From Gammaproteobacteria bacterium (lineage in GTDB: Bacteria > Pseudomonadota > Gammaproteobacteria > Steroidobacterales > Steroidobacteraceae), in contig JAQGOG010000016.1 in NCBI GenBank assembly GCA_028293765.1, forward strand, positions 1 through 64,000: a stretch of 64,000 bases of DNA, in the 5' to 3' direction. The notes under the pieces were generated by a model. That model worked only from the letters and a program-made list of their open reading frames with translations, searched no databases and was not told the origin of the DNA. A program made the translations under genes and the position numbers. This document shows positions 7,934 through 17,136 of this stretch, in pieces (within the stretch, counting starts at the first letter, position 1; each line of letters begins with the position of its first letter).

Positions 7934-10900
7934 ATGAGCCGCGACCCCATGCAAAAGCCGTCTGCCGGCGCCTGCGCACGCGAAGCGTGCTCGTCGGCGG
8001 ACCCGGGCGCCTCCTCGCCGGGGCCGCCCGCGCGACGCAGGGTCGCGCCCTATGCGGAGCTGCACTGCATCACCAATTTTACTTTCCTTCGCGGCGCCTC
8101 GCATCCGTTAGAGCTCGTCGAGCAGGCCTGCGCGCTCGGCTATACGGCGCTGGCCATCACCGACGAGTGCTCCGTCGGGGGTGTGGTGCGGGCGCACATG
8201 GCGGCGAAGGGAAAGCCGCTGAAGCTCCTCATCGGAGCGGAATTTCGCCTCGAATGCGGGCTCCGGTTCGTGGCGCTCGCCATCGACCGGCGCGGTTATG
8301 GAAGGTTGTGCCGTCTAATCACACGCGGCCGCCGCTCGGCCACGAAAGGGGAGTACTCGCTCACGCGCACGGATCTGGAGGAGTGCGGTCTCGAGCAGTG
8401 TTTCATTCTATGGTTACCCGCCTCGCAGCCGCAGGCGGAACAGGGATTCTGGCTCGCCGAGCGTTTCTCCAGAGTCCGGATCGCCGTCGAGCTGTTCTGC
8501 GAGGGCACCGATCGCGAACGCCTCGCAGCACTCGAACGCATCGGCCACGAAGCGCGCGCGCGGGGTCTCGACTTACGCCTCGTCGCGAGCGGCGATGTCC
8601 ACATGCATTCACGCGCACGACGCAGATTGCAGGACACGGTGACCGCGATCCGCCTCGGTATGCCGGTCGCGGCAGCCGGCTGGCATCTCTACCCCAACGG
8701 TGAGCGCTATCTGCGCGAGCCCGAGCGCCTTGCAAAACTCTATCCGCCCGAGTTGCTCGCGGAGACGACGGCAATTGCGCAGGAGTGTCACTTCTCGCTC
8801 GATGAGCTGCGGTACGAATATCCGCATGAGCTGGTGCCGCCTGGCGAGACGCCCACCAGCTACTTACGCAAACTCACGGAAGAGGGCGCCCGCTGGCGCT
8901 GGCCGGGCGGGGTGCCCGAGAGCGAGCGTGTTGCCATCGAGAGCGAGCTGGCTCTGATCGCCGAGCTGCGTTACGAGCCTTACTTCCTGACTGTGCAGGA
9001 CATCGTCAAGTTTGCCCGGGGCGAGGGCATTCTGTGTCAGGGCAGGGGATCGGCTGCGAATTCCCGCGTCTGCTACTGCCTGGGAGTGACTGCTGTCGAT
9101 CCGAAGCGCGGCGCGGCTCTGCTGTTCGAGCGCTTCATTTCCCGCGAGCGTAACGAGCCTCCCGACATCGACATCGATTTCGAGCACGAGCGGCGCGAGG
9201 AGGTCATCCAGTACATCTACAAAAAATACAGCCGCGAGCGGGCGGCGATCGCCGCGACGGTGATCATGTACCGGCCGCGCAGCGCCCTGCGCGATGTGGG
9301 GAAGGCCTTCGGCCTCGATCCCGAGCAGAGCGGGCTCCTCGCCAAGGTCATGCAATGGTGGGATGGCGGCGATGTCATGCCGGAGCGCCTGCGGGAAGCG
9401 GGTTTCGATCCCGACAGCCCGGTGCTCGCACGGCTGCTGCCCATCGCGCACGAGCTCGTGGTTTTTCCGGGATTTCCGCGGCATCTGTCCCAGCACGTCG
9501 GCGGGTTCGTGATCTCGGAAGGGCTGCTCGAAGAGCTCGTGCCAGTCGAGAACGCGTCCATGGCCGATCGCACGGTGGTGCAGTGGGACAAGGACGATCT
9601 CAACGACCTCGGGCTGCTCAAAGTCGATGTGCTCGCGCTCGGGATGTTGACGGCGTTGCGCAAGGCGTTCGATCTCGCGAACGCGTATCGCGGCACGCAC
9701 TATTCTCTCGGCGGGTTGTCCGCCGAAGAGCCCGCGGTCTACGAGATGATCTCGCGCGCCGATACGGTAGGTGTGTTTCAGATCGAGTCGCGTGCGCAGA
9801 TGGCGATGCTGCCGCGCCTGCAACCGAGGTGTTATTACGACCTGGTGATCGAGGTCGCGATTGTGCGTCCCGGGCCGATCCAGGGCGACATGGTGCATCC
9901 TTATCTGCGGCGCCGGAGCAAACGGGAGGTCGTGGAGTATCCGAGCGAGGCAGTCAGGGAGGTGCTGCAGCGGACGCTCGGCGTGCCCATCTTCCAGGAG
10001 CAGGTGATGCAGATCGCCATCGTCGCCGCGGGCTTCTCACCGGGCGAGGCGGACGCTCTGCGGCGCGCGATGGGTGCGTGGAAGAGAAGCGGCGGCATCG
10101 ATCATTTCAAGGACAAGCTGCTCGACGGCATGCGTGCCAACAACTACTCGGACGATTTCGCCCAGCGCATCTACCAGCAGATGCTGGGCTTCGGTGAATA
10201 CGGGTTTCCCGAATCGCACGCGGCGAGCTTCGCCTTGCTCGTGTATGACTCGTCGTGGCTCAAACATTACGAGCCTGCGGCCTTCACCTGTGCGCTGCTC
10301 AACAGCCAGCCGATGGGATTCTATGCACCGGCGCAGCTCGTGCGTGATGCGCGAGCGCATGACGTCGAGGTACGGCCGGTAGATGTTTGCGTGAGCGTCT
10401 GGGATTGTACGCTCGAGCGTCGCGCCGACGACCAGCCCGCTCTGCGGTTGGGGTTGAGGCTGGTGAAGTCTTTGTCGAGCGCCGGGGTGGAGCGACTCGT
10501 CGAGGCGCGTAATGAACGGCCTTTTGCCAGCGTACAGGATCTGGCCGAACGCGCCACTGTCGATCGCGGCGACCTCGAGGCATTGGCCGCGGCGGGCGCG
10601 TTCAGCTCTTTGAGCGGTAATCGTCATCTTGCGTTCTGGGAGGTGGCGGGCACCGAGCGCTCGTTGCCGTTGACTCCCCGGGGCGGCCTGCCGCCCGGGG
10701 TACCTGTGCGGCACACTCTCGCGTTCGGCCCGAGGACCGGGAGCTTTGCTGAAGGGCGGCCCTTGCTCGCAGCGCCGACCGAGGGAGAGCGCATCGTTGC
10801 GGATTACGCCTCCATAGGGCTCACGCTGGGCCGTCATCCGCTGGCGTTGCTGCGCGAACGTCTGCGTAGCAAACAACTCCTCAGCGCGAGCGATCTCGGA

Positions 10901-11197
10901 TGCGTGGCGAACGGCCGGCAGGTGCGCACGGCCGGCATCGTCCTCATGCGCCAGCGCCCGCAAACCGCCAGCGGCGTCACTTTCCTTACGCTCGAAGACG
11001 AGAGCGGGCAGGTGAATGTCATCGTCTGGGAAAGTGTCGGCCGCGAGCAGAGGCGCGCGCTGGTTGAGTCGCGCCTGCTCGAAGTCCATGGAGAGTGGCA
11101 GCGACAGGAGGAGATCACGCATCTCATCGCGCGACGGCTCATCGATCGCTCGGCGCTCCTGGGTGAGCTGCTGACACGCTCACGCGACTTTCACTGA
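7934..11197 (+). CDS. dnaE2: Error-prone DNA polymerase DnaE2
   Basis: 1087 aa from the ATG at 7934, the length expected for DnaE2. It performs damage-tolerant synthesis with ImuA and ImuB. The N-terminal PHP domain begins YAELHCITNFTFLRGASHP. Polymerase acids are in PPDIDIDFEHERREEV (about residues 408-423). Family blocks SQHVGGFVIS, FQIESRAQMAMLPRLQPRCYYDL and GFPESHAASFALLVYDSSWLKHYEPAAF follow, and an OB-fold (VRTAGIVLMRQRP, VIVWESV) closes the protein. An earlier in-frame start at 7823 would run through the repeat, so I prefer 7934, although its ribosome site is weak. Confidence 0.94.
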   Translation: MSRDPMQKPSAGACAREACSSADPGASSPGPPARRRVAPYAELHCITNFTFLRGASHPLELVEQACALGYTALAITDECSVGGVVRAHMAAKGKPLKLLIGAEFRLECGLRFVALAIDRRGYGRLCRLITRGRRSATKGEYSLTRTDLEECGLEQCFILWLPASQPQAEQGFWLAERFSRVRIAVELFCEGTDRERLAALERIGHEARARGLDLRLVASGDVHMHSRARRRLQDTVTAIRLGMPVAAAGWHLYPNGERYLREPERLAKLYPPELLAETTAIAQECHFSLDELRYEYPHELVPPGETPTSYLRKLTEEGARWRWPGGVPESERVAIESELALIAELRYEPYFLTVQDIVKFARGEGILCQGRGSAANSRVCYCLGVTAVDPKRGAALLFERFISRERNEPPDIDIDFEHERREEVIQYIYKKYSRERAAIAATVIMYRPRSALRDVGKAFGLDPEQSGLLAKVMQWWDGGDVMPERLREAGFDPDSPVLARLLPIAHELVVFPGFPRHLSQHVGGFVISEGLLEELVPVENASMADRTVVQWDKDDLNDLGLLKVDVLALGMLTALRKAFDLANAYRGTHYSLGGLSAEEPAVYEMISRADTVGVFQIESRAQMAMLPRLQPRCYYDLVIEVAIVRPGPIQGDMVHPYLRRRSKREVVEYPSEAVREVLQRTLGVPIFQEQVMQIAIVAAGFSPGEADALRRAMGAWKRSGGIDHFKDKLLDGMRANNYSDDFAQRIYQQMLGFGEYGFPESHAASFALLVYDSSWLKHYEPAAFTCALLNSQPMGFYAPAQLVRDARAHDVEVRPVDVCVSVWDCTLERRADDQPALRLGLRLVKSLSSAGVERLVEARNERPFASVQDLAERATVDRGDLEALAAAGAFSSLSGNRHLAFWEVAGTERSLPLTPRGGLPPGVPVRHTLAFGPRTGSFAEGRPLLAAPTEGERIVADYASIGLTLGRHPLALLRERLRSKQLLSASDLGCVANGRQVRTAGIVLMRQRPQTASGVTFLTLEDESGQVNVIVWESVGREQRRALVESRLLEVHGEWQRQEEITHLIARRLIDRSALLGELLTRSRDFH

Positions 11198-11268
11198 GCT
11201 CGCTCAGCCCTACGTCGCCGGCGCGCCTGCGCCAGCGATCGTTGCGCTTAGCGCCACGAGGGCCGTGA

Positions 11269-11562
11269 TTACTCGTCGGTGGGCGGCAGCTTGCGGCGCC
11301 TTTTGACATCCTTGAGATCGTCAGCGTCGATGCCGATCTCATAGTCCTCGAAGTCGCTGGTGAGCTCGGCAGTGCGCTTCGCTTCCAGCAGCCGCTCGAG
11401 GCGGCGCCAGGCGGGATCACCCACCTTCTGGCCCCGCCGTTTGGCCATATCGAGGTCTTTGTTGACCTGATCCAGGTCAACGTCGCCTTCCTCGGCAACG
11501 GGCTCTTCGACCTCCTCGTCTTCGAATTCGTCCGATTCGGTTTTCTCACTCATGCCGGACAC
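11269..11562 (-). CDS. Small acidic conserved protein of unknown function
   Basis: 97 aa from a GTG at 11562 with GGGGAG eight bases upstream. The first 45 residues are strongly acidic (Glu/Asp runs such as EFEDEEVEEPVAEEGDVDLD). The rest holds KVGDPAWRRLERLLEAKRTAEL and a DFEDYEIGIDADDL stretch, then a basic tail. The GDPAWRRLE-type helix resembles small PA3496-like proteins of gammaproteobacteria, but I am not sure of the family. It lies between dnaE2 (convergent) and gspF (same strand, 61 bases upstream) and may be the last gene of the gsp operon. Confidence 0.7.
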   Translation of the reverse strand: MSGMSEKTESDEFEDEEVEEPVAEEGDVDLDQVNKDLDMAKRRGQKVGDPAWRRLERLLEAKRTAELTSDFEDYEIGIDADDLKDVKRRRKLPPTDE

Positions 11563-11623
11563 ACCAGGAACTCCCCGAGGCTTCGACGGCGCGAACTTAA
11601 ATCAGTTGCGGTGACATCTGCAA

Positions 11624-12838
11624 TCAGTGAATCAGCTGGTTCATCTCGAAGATCGGCAGGAGCATCGCAAAAACGATGCCCATGACGAACAGCCCCATCA
11701 TGACGATGAGCATGGGGCCCAGCAGGCCCACCATAGCATCGAGCAACCCGTCGAGCTCCCGTTCCTGGGCGATGGCGGCACGTTCAAGCATGTTTTCCAG
11801 CTGGCCGCTCGACTCGCCGCTCGAGATCAGGTGGATCGTCATCGGGGGGAACAGCTTGCTCACCGAGAGCGAGCGGCCGATCGCCGCGCCCTCGCGAACA
11901 CGGGTCGCCGCATCGGACACCGCGTCGCGCATCGGCAGGTTCGTCACGACCTCTCCCGAGATGCGCAGCGCTTCCAGGATCGGCACCGAGGCGGCCGAGA
12001 GAATGCTGAACGTGCGAGTGAAACGCGCTGTGTTGAAGCCGCGGGTGAGTCGCCCGATCATCGGCATCCGCAGTTGCAGGCGGTGCCACTTTGTCCGCGC
12101 GACCGGGTTGCGCAGCCAGCGATTGAACAAGATGAAGCCGACGACCCCCGCGATGAGCAGGTACAGGCCGTACGCCCGCAAAAAGTCGCTCGTGGCGATC
12201 AGGGCCTGCGTGATCCAGGGAAGCTTCCCCTTGCTCGCCTCGAACACGGCGACCACCTTCGGCACGACGAACACCATCAGTCCGGAGACGATCGCGAAGC
12301 ACATCACGCTCAGCACGATCGGGTAGAGCATGGCGGCCATGACTTTCTGCCGCATCTGCTCGCGGCTTTCGGTGTAATCGGCGAGCCGCTCGAGCACATT
12401 GTCGAGATGTCCCGCCTGCTCGCCCGCGGACACGGTGGCGCGGTAGATCTCGGGGAACACTTTCGGGAATTCGGTGAAACCGTCGGCGAGGGTGTGGCCC
12501 TCCATGACGCGTGCCCGTACGCCGAGGACGATGCTCTGCACGCGGGGCTTCTCAGTCTGTTGCGAGACCGCCAACAGAGATTCCTCGAGCGGTAGGCCGG
12601 CCTTTACCAGCGTCGCGAGCTGGCGGGTGAACAGCGACAAATCGCTGGCCGACACACGCCTGGCGAAGCTGAACGATTTCTGGCGCGTCGCTTCCTTCTG
12701 CGCCACCTCGTTGACGACGACGGGCAGCAGTTGTTTTTCACGCAACAGCTGCCGGATGTGGCGCGGGGTGTCGCCTTCCAGGATCCCAGTGCGTTCCTTG
12801 CCACCCGCGTCCAGTGCCGTGTATTCGAATGCGCCCAT
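11624..12838 (-). CDS. gspF: Type II secretion inner-membrane platform protein GspF
   Basis: 404 aa, standard length. The start is the ATG at 12838 giving MGAFEYTALDAGGKERTGILEGD, the usual GspF beginning. It has two T2SF domains (about residues 70-195 and 270-395), each with a GxPLEESL-type helix and TM segments (MLYPIVLSVMCFAIVSGLMVFVVP near 170-195; MLIVMMGLFVMGIVFAMLLPIF at the C-terminus). It anchors the assembly ATPase GspE. It is fourth in the gspC-D-E-F operon and separated from gspE by repeat copy B. Confidence 0.95.
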   Translation of the reverse strand: MGAFEYTALDAGGKERTGILEGDTPRHIRQLLREKQLLPVVVNEVAQKEATRQKSFSFARRVSASDLSLFTRQLATLVKAGLPLEESLLAVSQQTEKPRVQSIVLGVRARVMEGHTLADGFTEFPKVFPEIYRATVSAGEQAGHLDNVLERLADYTESREQMRQKVMAAMLYPIVLSVMCFAIVSGLMVFVVPKVVAVFEASKGKLPWITQALIATSDFLRAYGLYLLIAGVVGFILFNRWLRNPVARTKWHRLQLRMPMIGRLTRGFNTARFTRTFSILSAASVPILEALRISGEVVTNLPMRDAVSDAATRVREGAAIGRSLSVSKLFPPMTIHLISSGESSGQLENMLERAAIAQERELDGLLDAMVGLLGPMLIVMMGLFVMGIVFAMLLPIFEMNQLIH

Positions 12839-12867
12839 CGTAAAAACTCTCGCTCGCTCAAACGGCA

Positions 12868-13003
12868 TGCTTGTCGCGGGCTGCGCGCCCGGGCAAAAGT
12901 CACGCCTTTTGCCTCGCCCGGACAGGCCGCGTGCCTAAAACAGCCACCAGGTTGGCTGCTGCAAGGGCTGGCCCATTTCGGGCCACAGGCCTTTTTTAGC
13001 CAA
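12868..13003. repeat. Dispersed double-hairpin repeat, copy B (gspE-gspF spacer)
   Basis: Starts just after the gspE stop (minus strand). Hairpin one: GCAAAAG (12893-12899) with CTTTTGC (12906-12912). Hairpin two: GGCCC (12970-12974) with GGGCC (12980-12984), flanked by AAGGGCTG and CAGGCCTTTTTTAGCC. Same module order and orientation as copies A and D, with about 14 extra bases between modules. Confidence 0.75.
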
Positions 13004-13008
13004 TGAAC

Positions 13009-14526
13009 TCAGTCCTCGCGGGTGACTCGAAGGACTTCCTCGAGTGTCGACTCGCCGCGCAGGATCTTCGCCCGGCCGTCGTCACGGATCGACGGCGTCG
13101 TCTTACGCGCATGGCGTTCGAGCTCCTGCTCGCTGACTCCGTCATGGATCATCGTACGCATCGTGTCATCCACCACGATGAGCTCGTAGATACCGGAGCG
13201 TCCGCGATAGCCGCCGCCCGCGGAATCGCGACCGGGGCGGTAGAGCACCGGGGACGGCTCGTCGGGCTTCAGGTTCAGCAGGCGGCGTTCGTATTCGCCC
13301 GCCGTGAACGGCTGCTTGGACTCCGGGCTGAGCACGCGCACCAGGCGCTGTGCCACCACCCCGATGAGGCTCGAGGACAGCAGGAACGGCTCGATCCCCA
13401 TATCGCGCAAGCGCGTGATGGCGCCCGCGGCGGTGTTGGTGTGAAGGGTCGAGAGCACCAGGTGGCCGGTCAAGCTGGCCTGAACCGCGATCTGCGCGGT
13501 CTCGAGGTCGCGGATTTCGCCGATCATGACGACGTCCGGGTCCTGCCGCAGAATGGCGCGCAGGCCGCGCGCGAAGGTCATTTCGACCTTGGTGTTCACC
13601 TGCGTCTGCCCTATGCCGTCGATGTAATACTCGATCGGATCCTCGACGGTCATGATGTTGCGCGTGTTGTCGTTGAGACGCTCGAGACCGGCGTACAACG
13701 ACGTCGTCTTGCCGGAACCGGTCGGTCCCGTGACGAGCAGAATGCCGTGCGGCTTGTGGATGAGATCGTCGATGAGCGCCTCGGTCTTGGGATCCATGCC
13801 CAGCGCGCTCAAGTCCAGCTTGCCCGCCTGCTTGTCGAGGATACGCAGCACCACCCGTTCGCCGTGGCCCGAAGGTATCGTGGACACGCGGACGTCGACC
13901 GCGCGGCCGGCGATTCGCAGGCTGATGCGGCCGTCCTGAGGCAGCCGTTTCTCGGCGATGTCGAGTTTCGACATGACCTTGATGCGCGAGACGACGAGCG
14001 GCGCGACTGCGCGCTTGGATTGCAGAACCTCGCGCAACACGCCGTCGACGCGGAAGCGGACGACGAGCCGGTTCTCGAACGGCTCGACGTGAATGTCGGA
14101 CGCGTTTTCCTTTACCGCCTGCGTGAGCACGGCATTGATGAGGCGGATGATCGGCGCGTCGTCGTCGCTGTCGAGCAGGTCCGCCTGCTCGGGCAGATCC
14201 TGCGCGAGATGGGCCAGATCGGTGGTCTCGTCGAGCCCTTCGACGGCCTGCATCGTGTCCTGGCCACCCTCGTAGGCCTTGCGCAGCAGGAGGTCGAACT
14301 CCGCTTCCGAAACCCGCTCGAGCCGGATGGAGCGGCGCAGGTAGCGGCGGACTTCCGCGATCGCGAGCGGGGAAGCGTGATCGCGATACGCGCACTCCGC
14401 TACACCGTCGACAAATTGCTTCACTACGATGCCGTGACGCTTCGCGAATGCGAACGCCAGGCGGCGCTCCGGCGGCAGCGCAGTGACTGTCGCCGGCGCT
14501 TCGGTTGTTTCGGGTACCGCATTCAT
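13009..14526 (-). CDS. gspE: Type II secretion ATPase GspE, lacking the tetracysteine zinc motif
   Basis: 505 aa. Hexameric cytoplasmic ATPase that drives pseudopilus assembly. The N-domain (1-110) is followed by the core with Walker A GPTGSGKT (267-274), Asp box near 296, Walker [10 protein letters not shown] (332-340) and His box near 361. After [10 protein letters not shown] the zinc-binding CxxC...CxxC module of classical GspE is replaced by SPESK and [20 protein letters not shown]: all four Cys are gone, although the flanks align. Its ATG overlaps the gspD stop by four bases (ATGA). Confidence 0.95.
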   Translation of the reverse strand: MNAVPETTEAPATVTALPPERRLAFAFAKRHGIVVKQFVDGVAECAYRDHASPLAIAEVRRYLRRSIRLERVSEAEFDLLLRKAYEGGQDTMQAVEGLDETTDLAHLAQDLPEQADLLDSDDDAPIIRLINAVLTQAVKENASDIHVEPFENRLVVRFRVDGVLREVLQSKRAVAPLVVSRIKVMSKLDIAEKRLPQDGRISLRIAGRAVDVRVSTIPSGHGERVVLRILDKQAGKLDLSALGMDPKTEALIDDLIHKPHGILLVTGPTGSGKTTSLYAGLERLNDNTRNIMTVEDPIEYYIDGIGQTQVNTKVEMTFARGLRAILRQDPDVVMIGEIRDLETAQIAVQASLTGHLVLSTLHTNTAAGAITRLRDMGIEPFLLSSSLIGVVAQRLVRVLSPESKQPFTAGEYERRLLNLKPDEPSPVLYRPGRDSAGGGYRGRSGIYELIVVDDTMRTMIHDGVSEQELERHARKTTPSIRDDGRAKILRGESTLEEVLRVTRED

Positions 14527-16850
14527 CGCTTGCCTCCATCCAGTGGCTGCGGTGGCGTGCCGGAAGGCGTGGCAGTGCTGTCCGGTGCCGCAACTCCTGG
14601 TGCTACGGTCGGCGGCGCAGTGTTGGTTCCCTGCGGGCGCGTCGGCGGCGTGGCGCGGGTGTCCGCTCGCGGCGGCGCCGACTCCGATGTGGCGGGCGGG
14701 GGCTGGCGTCGATTCGTTGCGTCGTCGTCCCGGCCCGACTTCTCCGCGGCCCGCTGTTTCTCCTCGGGCGAGATCGGGGCCGACTGCGTGCCCACGGGCG
14801 GAGCGGGCGGGAGATTCGGCAGTAACTGCGGTTTGTCCGGCAGCAGCGGCAGCACTTCGCGCTTCTGCATGGTGCGCTGCTCATCCTGCATGTAATTGTA
14901 TTTCAGATCGGTCTCGTACGCCGCCTGCGACTGGTCGCGCAGGATCTTAGGGCGGATGAAGATCATGAGGTTCGATTTGTCGACGGTGTGGCTGCGCGTC
15001 TTGAAAGCGAGCCCGATGAGGGGAATGGCGCCGAGGTACGGGACACGCGATTCCTGCTTGTTGTTCGTGTTCGAGATCAGTCCGCCGAGCACCACGACGC
15101 CGCCGTCCTCGATGAGGACGTTGGTGGTGATAGTGCGCTTGTTGGTCACGAGATCGACGGCACCGGCAGGCCTCTGGCCGATGCTCGAGCTCTCGATCGA
15201 GAGCTTCATCATGACCGAGTTGCCCTCGGCGGAAATCGTGGGCGTCACTTTCAGGATCGTACCCACTTCCTCCCGCTGGATGGTCTGGAAGGGGTTGACC
15301 GAGCCGTTGTTGGTGCTGCCGGTGTTGCTGAACTGCCCGGTCACGAACGGGACTTCCGAAGCAACCTTCAGCTCCGCTTCCTGGTTGTCCATCGTCACGG
15401 CGGACGGTGTGGCGATGATGTTGGTGTGCGCGTCGTTTTGAATGGCCCGCAGCGTCGCGGCGAAGTTCACTCCGGTGCCGGCGATGCGGCCGATTCCGAG
15501 GGTCGTGCCCGTGAGGAGCGTGGTCGTTGCGTTGGCGGGATTCTGAATCGCACCGGCGAGATCGATGATGCTGGTGCCGCCGACCGGGCTGACGAAGCCG
15601 GCCGCGGGGACATTGGTGCCTTTCCCGAAGGCCGCCCAGTTCACCCCAAGCTCCGCGTTTTTCGTCACGTCGACGTCGGCGATGACCGCTTCCACCAGCA
15701 CCTGCGGCCGGCGGATGTCGAGCTTATCGACGATGCTCATGATTGATCGCATGATCTTTGGCGGCGCGGTAACGATCAGCGCGTTGTTCGCCGGGTCCGC
15801 CCAGATCAGCGAGTTCTTTTCCGCCTGTGCCTGCGGGGAGGCCTGGCCGCCGCCGCCGGTCGTGCCACCGGCCGCTTGCGCGATGCCCGTCATCTGTTCC
15901 TTGAGCTTGGGCGCGATCTTGTCCGCGTCGGCGTAGTGAAGGTAACGCACCCGCGTGTCGCCACCCGCCTCGAGGGGCGTATCGAGATGAGCGACCAGCG
16001 CACGGATGCGCAGACGCTGCGTCTGATCTCCGCTGATCAGCACGCTGTTGGAACGTTCATCCGCCACGACCTTCATGGCCATGCCGCCTTCGGCGGCAGC
16101 CTGGCCTCCCTGGTAGAGGGAGTTGATCACCCGCACGATCTCGGCCGACGAGGCGTTCTGCAGCGGCACGATCTCCACATCCTGGTCGCCGACCTGGTCG
16201 ATGCGCCGGATGATGCGGATCATGCGGTTCACGTTGCTGGCGCGGTCGGAGATGATGAGGATATTGCCGGCCGGGTAGGCGGCCAGATGACCGTACTGCG
16301 GGATCATGGGCCTGAGAATCGGCACGAGCTGCGCCGCGTTGACGTTCTTGACGTCGATGACCTGCGTGACGATCTCGTCAGAAGTCGCGCTTACGGAATT
16401 GGGGAGATCGATCGAAGGAATCTGGCGCGCGTTGGCATCGGGCAGAATCTTGATGACCGGGCCCGCCGGCACGGCGATGAAGCCATGCACCTGAAGAATC
16501 GCCAGGAAAGTCTCGTAGAAGGCTGCCGGGGTCATCGGCGTGGAGGACAGCATCGTGACCTGCGCGCGTACGCGCGGATCGATGATGAAGTTCTTGCCCG
16601 TGGCGGCGCTCACCGCCTCGGCGATCTGGGTGATGTCCGCGTCTTTGAAATTCGGCGTGATGCGCTGCACTTGCTGATTGGCCTGCGCGGGTTGCCCAGG
16701 TTGTGCGGGCTGTGCGGATGCCGGCGCCACCGCGGCGAGCACCGTTAACATGCCGCATGCGAACAGGAGCAGGCAAAAGCCGCGCCGCTTGCCCGCGGGC
16801 TGAAAGGACTCCAGGCGATTTTCAGCCAAACCAAGTCCCCCCGTACTCAC
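14523..16850 (-). CDS. gspD: Type II secretion outer-membrane secretin GspD
   Basis: 775 aa from a GTG at 16850; the frame stays open further upstream through repeat DNA, so the start is uncertain and 16748 (ATG, Met34) is an alternative. A hydrophobic signal segment (residues 24-46) ends in ASAQP. The N0 domain starts [20 protein letters not shown]1-N3 follow (about 130-370), then the secretin core ([42 protein letters not shown]). The last 110 residues are a Pro/Ala-rich tail. The hairpin repeat lies inside the first 25 codons. Confidence 0.93.
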   Translation of the reverse strand: MSTGGLGLAENRLESFQPAGKRRGFCLLLFACGMLTVLAAVAPASAQPAQPGQPAQANQQVQRITPNFKDADITQIAEAVSAATGKNFIIDPRVRAQVTMLSSTPMTPAAFYETFLAILQVHGFIAVPAGPVIKILPDANARQIPSIDLPNSVSATSDEIVTQVIDVKNVNAAQLVPILRPMIPQYGHLAAYPAGNILIISDRASNVNRMIRIIRRIDQVGDQDVEIVPLQNASSAEIVRVINSLYQGGQAAAEGGMAMKVVADERSNSVLISGDQTQRLRIRALVAHLDTPLEAGGDTRVRYLHYADADKIAPKLKEQMTGIAQAAGGTTGGGGQASPQAQAEKNSLIWADPANNALIVTAPPKIMRSIMSIVDKLDIRRPQVLVEAVIADVDVTKNAELGVNWAAFGKGTNVPAAGFVSPVGGTSIIDLAGAIQNPANATTTLLTGTTLGIGRIAGTGVNFAATLRAIQNDAHTNIIATPSAVTMDNQEAELKVASEVPFVTGQFSNTGSTNNGSVNPFQTIQREEVGTILKVTPTISAEGNSVMMKLSIESSSIGQRPAGAVDLVTNKRTITTNVLIEDGGVVVLGGLISNTNNKQESRVPYLGAIPLIGLAFKTRSHTVDKSNLMIFIRPKILRDQSQAAYETDLKYNYMQDEQRTMQKREVLPLLPDKPQLLPNLPPAPPVGTQSAPISPEEKQRAAEKSGRDDDATNRRQPPPATSESAPPRADTRATPPTRPQGTNTAPPTVAPGVAAPDSTATPSGTPPQPLDGGKR
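16780..16835. repeat. Dispersed hairpin repeat, copy C (inside gspD 5' codons)
   Basis: On the minus strand GGCTGAAA and TTTCAGCC form an eight-base perfect stem around a 14-base loop, followed by GCGGGCAAGCGGCGCGGCTTTTGC, a decayed form of the GCAAAAG/CTTTTGC hairpin. If GspD starts at 16850 this repeat is translated as the region before the signal peptide. Confidence 0.6.
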
Positions 16851-16854
16851 CGGC

Positions 16855-16945
16855 GCGCCTTTCGACAGCAAAAGCCATGCCCTTGGCTCGCAGGCGCGCG
16901 TCACCAGCCGGCTGGCCCAGCGCGGCAGGCGACTTTCAGCCCAAC
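16855..16945. repeat. Dispersed hairpin repeat, copy C2 (gspC-gspD spacer)
   Basis: Degenerate copy with AGCAAAAGCCATGCCCTTGGCTCGC and GGCTGGCCCAGCGCGGCAGGCGACTTTCAGCC in the same order as copies A and D; the inner GGGCC half-stem is damaged. It lies directly beside copy D, making a small tandem array. Confidence 0.6.
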
Positions 16946-16969
16946 CGCGGCTCGCCGCCTCAACCGGCC

Positions 16970-17090
16970 CACTTTTCGCGAGCAAAAGCCGCGCCTTTTG
17001 CTCGCGTGCGCGCACCGCAAGTCGGCGGGCCGGCTGAAGGCGCTGGCCCATGTCGGGCCGCAGGCGACTTTCAGCCGCAATAACGAATCG
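16970..17090. repeat. Dispersed double-hairpin repeat, copy D (gspC-gspD spacer)
   Basis: Best-preserved copy. Hairpin one is a 12-base perfect stem: CGCGAGCAAAAG (16977-16988) with CTTTTGCTCGCG (16995-17006). Hairpin two: GGCTGAA (17032-17038) with TTCAGCC (17070-17076), enclosing GGCCC (17045-17049) with GGGCC (17055-17059). It lies 47 bases past the gspC stop. Confidence 0.8.
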
Positions 17091-17136
17091 AAAACCTGTC
17101 ACTGATGATTCCCCCGAAAGGCCGGCGCGTGCCGGC

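Noticed and set aside
13003-14895. 630-codon plus-strand open frame
   Set aside because: Antisense shadow of gspE and gspD; rich in Arg/His/Asp typical of reverse frames in GC-rich DNA.
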